Shown: piece after piece, positions 63,480 to 64,000 of the stretch | Position numbering within the stretch: position 1 is the first letter of the stretch | Layout: each line of letters opens with the position of its first letter | The notes under the pieces: generated by a model | Databases searched by the model: none | Told to the model about the DNA's origin: nothing | What the model saw: only the letters and a program-made list of their open reading frames with translations | Source: Vreelandella nanhaiensis | Lineage (GTDB): Bacteria > Pseudomonadota > Gammaproteobacteria > Pseudomonadales > Halomonadaceae | Reading direction: 5' to 3' | Length of the DNA stretch: 64,000 bases | Assembly (NCBI RefSeq): GCF_003990185.1 | Contig: NZ_RZHF01000008.1 | Span: 1-64,000, forward strand | Program-made: the position numbers and the translations under genes

Positions 63480-63505
63480 AAAAGGGCAGCGAAAGCTGCC
63501 CTTTT
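63480..63505. terminator. Terminator between smrA and the DUF934 gene
   Basis: AAAAGGGCAGC (63480-63490), loop GAAA, GCTGCCCTTTT (63495-63505). Symmetrical, serves both convergent genes. Confidence 0.92.
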
Positions 63506-63527
63506 ATGTTTCTGAATGCTTGTCGGG

Positions 63528-64000
63528 TTACTCGCTGGTTGTTAAGCGGCGTTCGAAAAGTGCCCGGCGCTCTTCTACATCCGTCTGATAGCGTACGCTG
63601 AACGAGTTAAGCAGGCGCAGAGCGTCTTCAGGATGCTGGTCGTCGCGCAGGGCCATAGCATTGAAGCCACAGCGGCGCATGTAGTCGAGCTGGTCAACCA
63701 GTACATCACCCACTGCGCGTACTTCACCAGCATACTCAAAGCGCTCGCGCAGCAGGCGGGCAAGCGAGTAGCCACGGCCATCGGTAAAACTGGGGAAGTC
63801 GATCGCCACGGCGGGCAGTGGATTCAGTTCAGCCGCCAGCTCAGCGGTAAGCTCGGTGTCACTCAAAAGTAACGGAGCAAGCTCTTCATCCTGCTTATTT
63901 GCCTGCCACAGTGCCAGCGGCACAAAGGCCGGGCGCTGCTCGGGCAGGTTGGCGGCATCGTAAGAAACGCACCAAGCATTTTCAGCTGCCAGTTCGCCGT
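63528..64000 (-). CDS. DUF934 family protein (5' end outside window)
   Basis: The frame stays open to the end of the window, so the N-terminus is missing. The visible part reads LNPLPAVAIDFPSFTDGRGY then SLARLLRERFEYAGEVRAVG, DVLVDQLDYMRRCGFNAMAL and HPEDALRLLNSFSVRYQTDV, the pattern of DUF934 proteins. They usually sit directly after a nitrite/sulfite reductase (cysI-type) gene, so one is expected beyond 64000. The frame is continuous upstream of 63923, where a GTG could mimic a start. Confidence 0.9.
   Translation of the reverse strand, partial: GELAAENAWCVSYDAANLPEQRPAFVPLALWQANKQDEELAPLLLSDTELTAELAAELNPLPAVAIDFPSFTDGRGYSLARLLRERFEYAGEVRAVGDVLVDQLDYMRRCGFNAMALRDDQHPEDALRLLNSFSVRYQTDVEERRALFERRLTTSE

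Overview
The window reads as chromosomal DNA of a moderately halophilic gammaproteobacterium, most likely a Halomonas or close relative in the Halomonadaceae. This rests on gene order (gloB, a methyltransferase, rnhA and dnaQ; yccA next to tusDCB and tusE), a TAXI-type TRAP system, a NhaP2-type antiporter and the protein character. No rRNA, marker protein or search result was available, so genus level is inference. Most of the window is dense core-like sequence with strong Shine-Dalgarno sites, short overlaps and rho-independent terminators.

Layout. 1-9.7 kb: the end of etfA, a nitronate monooxygenase, then a minus-strand operon for uptake and beta-oxidation of an unidentified organic acid (TAXI binding protein, fused TRAP permease, a crotonase fusion with a worn-down dehydrogenase half, two acyl-CoA dehydrogenases, a PaaG-like crotonase). 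9.8-16 kb: SulP transporter, chemoreceptor with a C-terminal sensor, RarD, an omega-amidase-like nitrilase and RsuA. 16-23.8 kb: gloB, mltD and yejABEF on the minus strand. 23.9-36.9 kb: methyltransferase, rnhA, dnaQ, nudC, SCP2 protein, SohB, an ArsR regulator, propionyl-CoA synthetase, a preQ1 riboswitch with its queuosine-precursor transporter, a hydrolase, an exonuclease/GIY-YIG fusion, an orphan THI5-like binding protein and NhaP2.

36.95-47.5 kb is the accessory part. tRNA-Ser(UGA) is followed by about 1.4 kb of near gene-free DNA, a hexapeptide acyltransferase, a decayed IS30 transposase and a COG5610-type HAD protein. A second, diverged copy of the tRNA-Ser 3' end plus terminator lies at 42244-42297, so 37042-42243 looks like an old tRNA-targeted island that lost its integrase. 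Beyond it are a truncated DUF389-like gene and the most interesting locus: a compact operon of type III polyketide synthase, class I methyltransferase and FAD-dependent oxidoreductase (43508-46430), with a metallo-beta-lactamase-fold hydrolase convergent to it.

47.6-53.6 kb is a cluster of envelope and stress genes with many very small proteins: SPW membrane protein, MscS channel, two related zinc-ribbon miniproteins, a hemerythrin-like protein and an aldo/keto reductase. 53.7-64 kb returns to core genes: YccA, the TusDCB/TusE sulfur relay for tRNA 2-thiouridine, an XRE-cupin regulator, a deacetylase-like enzyme head to head with a PatZ-type protein acetyltransferase, PdxH, a DUF2069 protein, a WrbA-like flavoprotein, a gamma-glutamylcyclotransferase-like protein, SmrA and a DUF934 protein running off the end.

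The best candidates for undescribed biology are the type III PKS operon, the island boundary, the acid-catabolism operon with its degenerate FadB-like fusion, the riboswitch whose 3' end doubles as the ribosome binding site, and the paired zinc-ribbon miniproteins.
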